A stretch of 64,000 bases of DNA from Melanocharis versteri (taxonomy: Eukaryota; Chordata; Aves; Passeriformes; Melanocharitidae). The DNA lies in the NCBI GenBank assembly GCA_013397845.1, contig VZTG01005248.1, positions 991,028 to 1,055,027 of the forward strand. The letters are read 5' to 3'. The notes under the pieces were generated by a model. It did no database searches. It had not been told where the DNA came from and was given only the letters and a program-made list of their open reading frames with translations. The position numbers and the translations under genes were made by a program. Numbering within the stretch: the first letter of the stretch is position 1; each line of letters opens with the position of its first letter. Positions 63,341-64,000 of this stretch are shown piece after piece.

Positions 63341-64000
63341 TCTGATCTGTAGCGTGTCACAACACTAGCACAGCAGTCTTACTGTTTCTGGATGAAGTTT
63401 GTGGCTCCTCTGTATCCTGCTGTGCTGTTTGGAGCTGTGACAAGTACTTTATCTCTGATAGCTAACTTCATATAAGAAGAATTATAAATACTAGTGAATA
63501 ACTTCAAGTAGGTGAAAGCCAAGAGAAAGGAAGGAACACTGGGAGATTAAAGCAGGCCCCTTGACTAAAGAAACAAGTGAAGAATATCACACAGAATTCA
63601 CAAGCATCATAGTAGTATACCGGCTAAATAGGCTGATTCCTGGGAGGACTTGTCCTCAGGACAAGCCATGCCAGCTGTTGTCATGGCACTAAAACAACTG
63701 CTAAAATTGCTAGATCCAGATACAATGTGAACACTTGAGAATTTCTGAATTATTATTTCCATTTGTAGAAGCTACAAGACATCCAGACTTTTGATTTCTT
63801 AGTAGTAACACAGCATAGTATCCTCAGCATCTTGTAACTGGGTCCTGTGCTTTTATATTTTGCTTCACTTTAAACTGAGGGAGGAGGAGAACCAGCTAAC
63901 AAAATTTGATTAGATTTTTGTTTAATGACCTGATAAAATGAGGTGTTCTTTTTAATGAGTCAATAATTGTTTTTACAAGCTTATCTCTTTTGGAGTAAGT

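Larger units (their letters stand above)
61420..64000 (-). other. CERK: CERK intron, continues beyond the window
   Basis: Sequence upstream of the fourth-last exon. I looked on the minus strand for the preceding CERK exon (ending with the first cysteine of CxxxCxxC) and did not find it, so the intron probably runs past 64000. Much of it is an old CR1 copy (about 61835-63340). The last 650 bases show nothing identifiable. Confidence 0.7.

Noticed and set aside
1..64000. CRISPR arrays, operons, phage or plasmid modules
   Set aside because: No spaced direct repeats, no compact gene layout; spliced exons and CR1 elements show vertebrate nuclear DNA.

Overview
This window is vertebrate nuclear DNA, almost certainly from a bird. 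It has spliced coding exons, several CR1 LINE copies with the characteristic 3' tail (a repeated TCATAGAATC motif when read antisense), and solo LTR-like elements of kinds common in avian genomes. I see no operons, CRISPR arrays, insertion sequences or bacterial gene structure. The species cannot be fixed from this sequence alone.

The only protein-coding gene I can support is CERK, ceramide kinase, on the minus strand at the right-hand end. Its last four coding exons lie at 61349-61419, 56411-56616, 53119-53327 and 52092-52191 and end in a TAG stop at 52092-52094. Reading phase is kept across all three introns, giving 194 complete residues of the C-terminal part. The upstream exons (PH domain and catalytic lipid-kinase domain) lie beyond position 64000. 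A 3' UTR probably runs leftward from 52091, perhaps to about 49450, where the most distal convincing AATAAA is seen.

The left three-quarters (1 to about 49 kb) holds no coding exon that I can recognise. It is intergenic-type sequence punctuated by retroelements: a MIR-like SINE (3.5 kb), a CR1 abutting an LTR fragment (12.0-12.7 kb), a possible ERV1-type LTR (12.9-13.3 kb), a very old CR1 scrap (16.6 kb), a long CR1 with reverse-transcriptase sequence (17.2-18.5 kb), a nearly complete solo LTR (20.5-21.1 kb), an old CR1 (27.0-27.3 kb), CR1 copies at 36.8-37.3, 43.2-43.6 and 47.5-48.1 kb, and an antisense LTR-retrotransposon piece at 48.1-49.0 kb. Between them are AT-rich blocks dense in homeodomain-type TAAT/ATTA motifs that look like conserved non-coding elements; this is only a visual impression.

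Within the CERK introns there are another LTR (53.6-54.4 kb), a candidate regulatory block (54.7-54.9 kb), and two CR1 copies (60.65-61.2 kb and about 61.8-63.3 kb), the second carrying degraded endonuclease and reverse-transcriptase regions.

I found no sign of a new multi-gene biological system. The points most worth checking are the apparent absence of GRAMD4 beside CERK, a G-quadruplex motif in a CpG-containing island at 14.67 kb, a tiny nested CR1-tail insertion at 47.8 kb, and the candidate conserved non-coding blocks.
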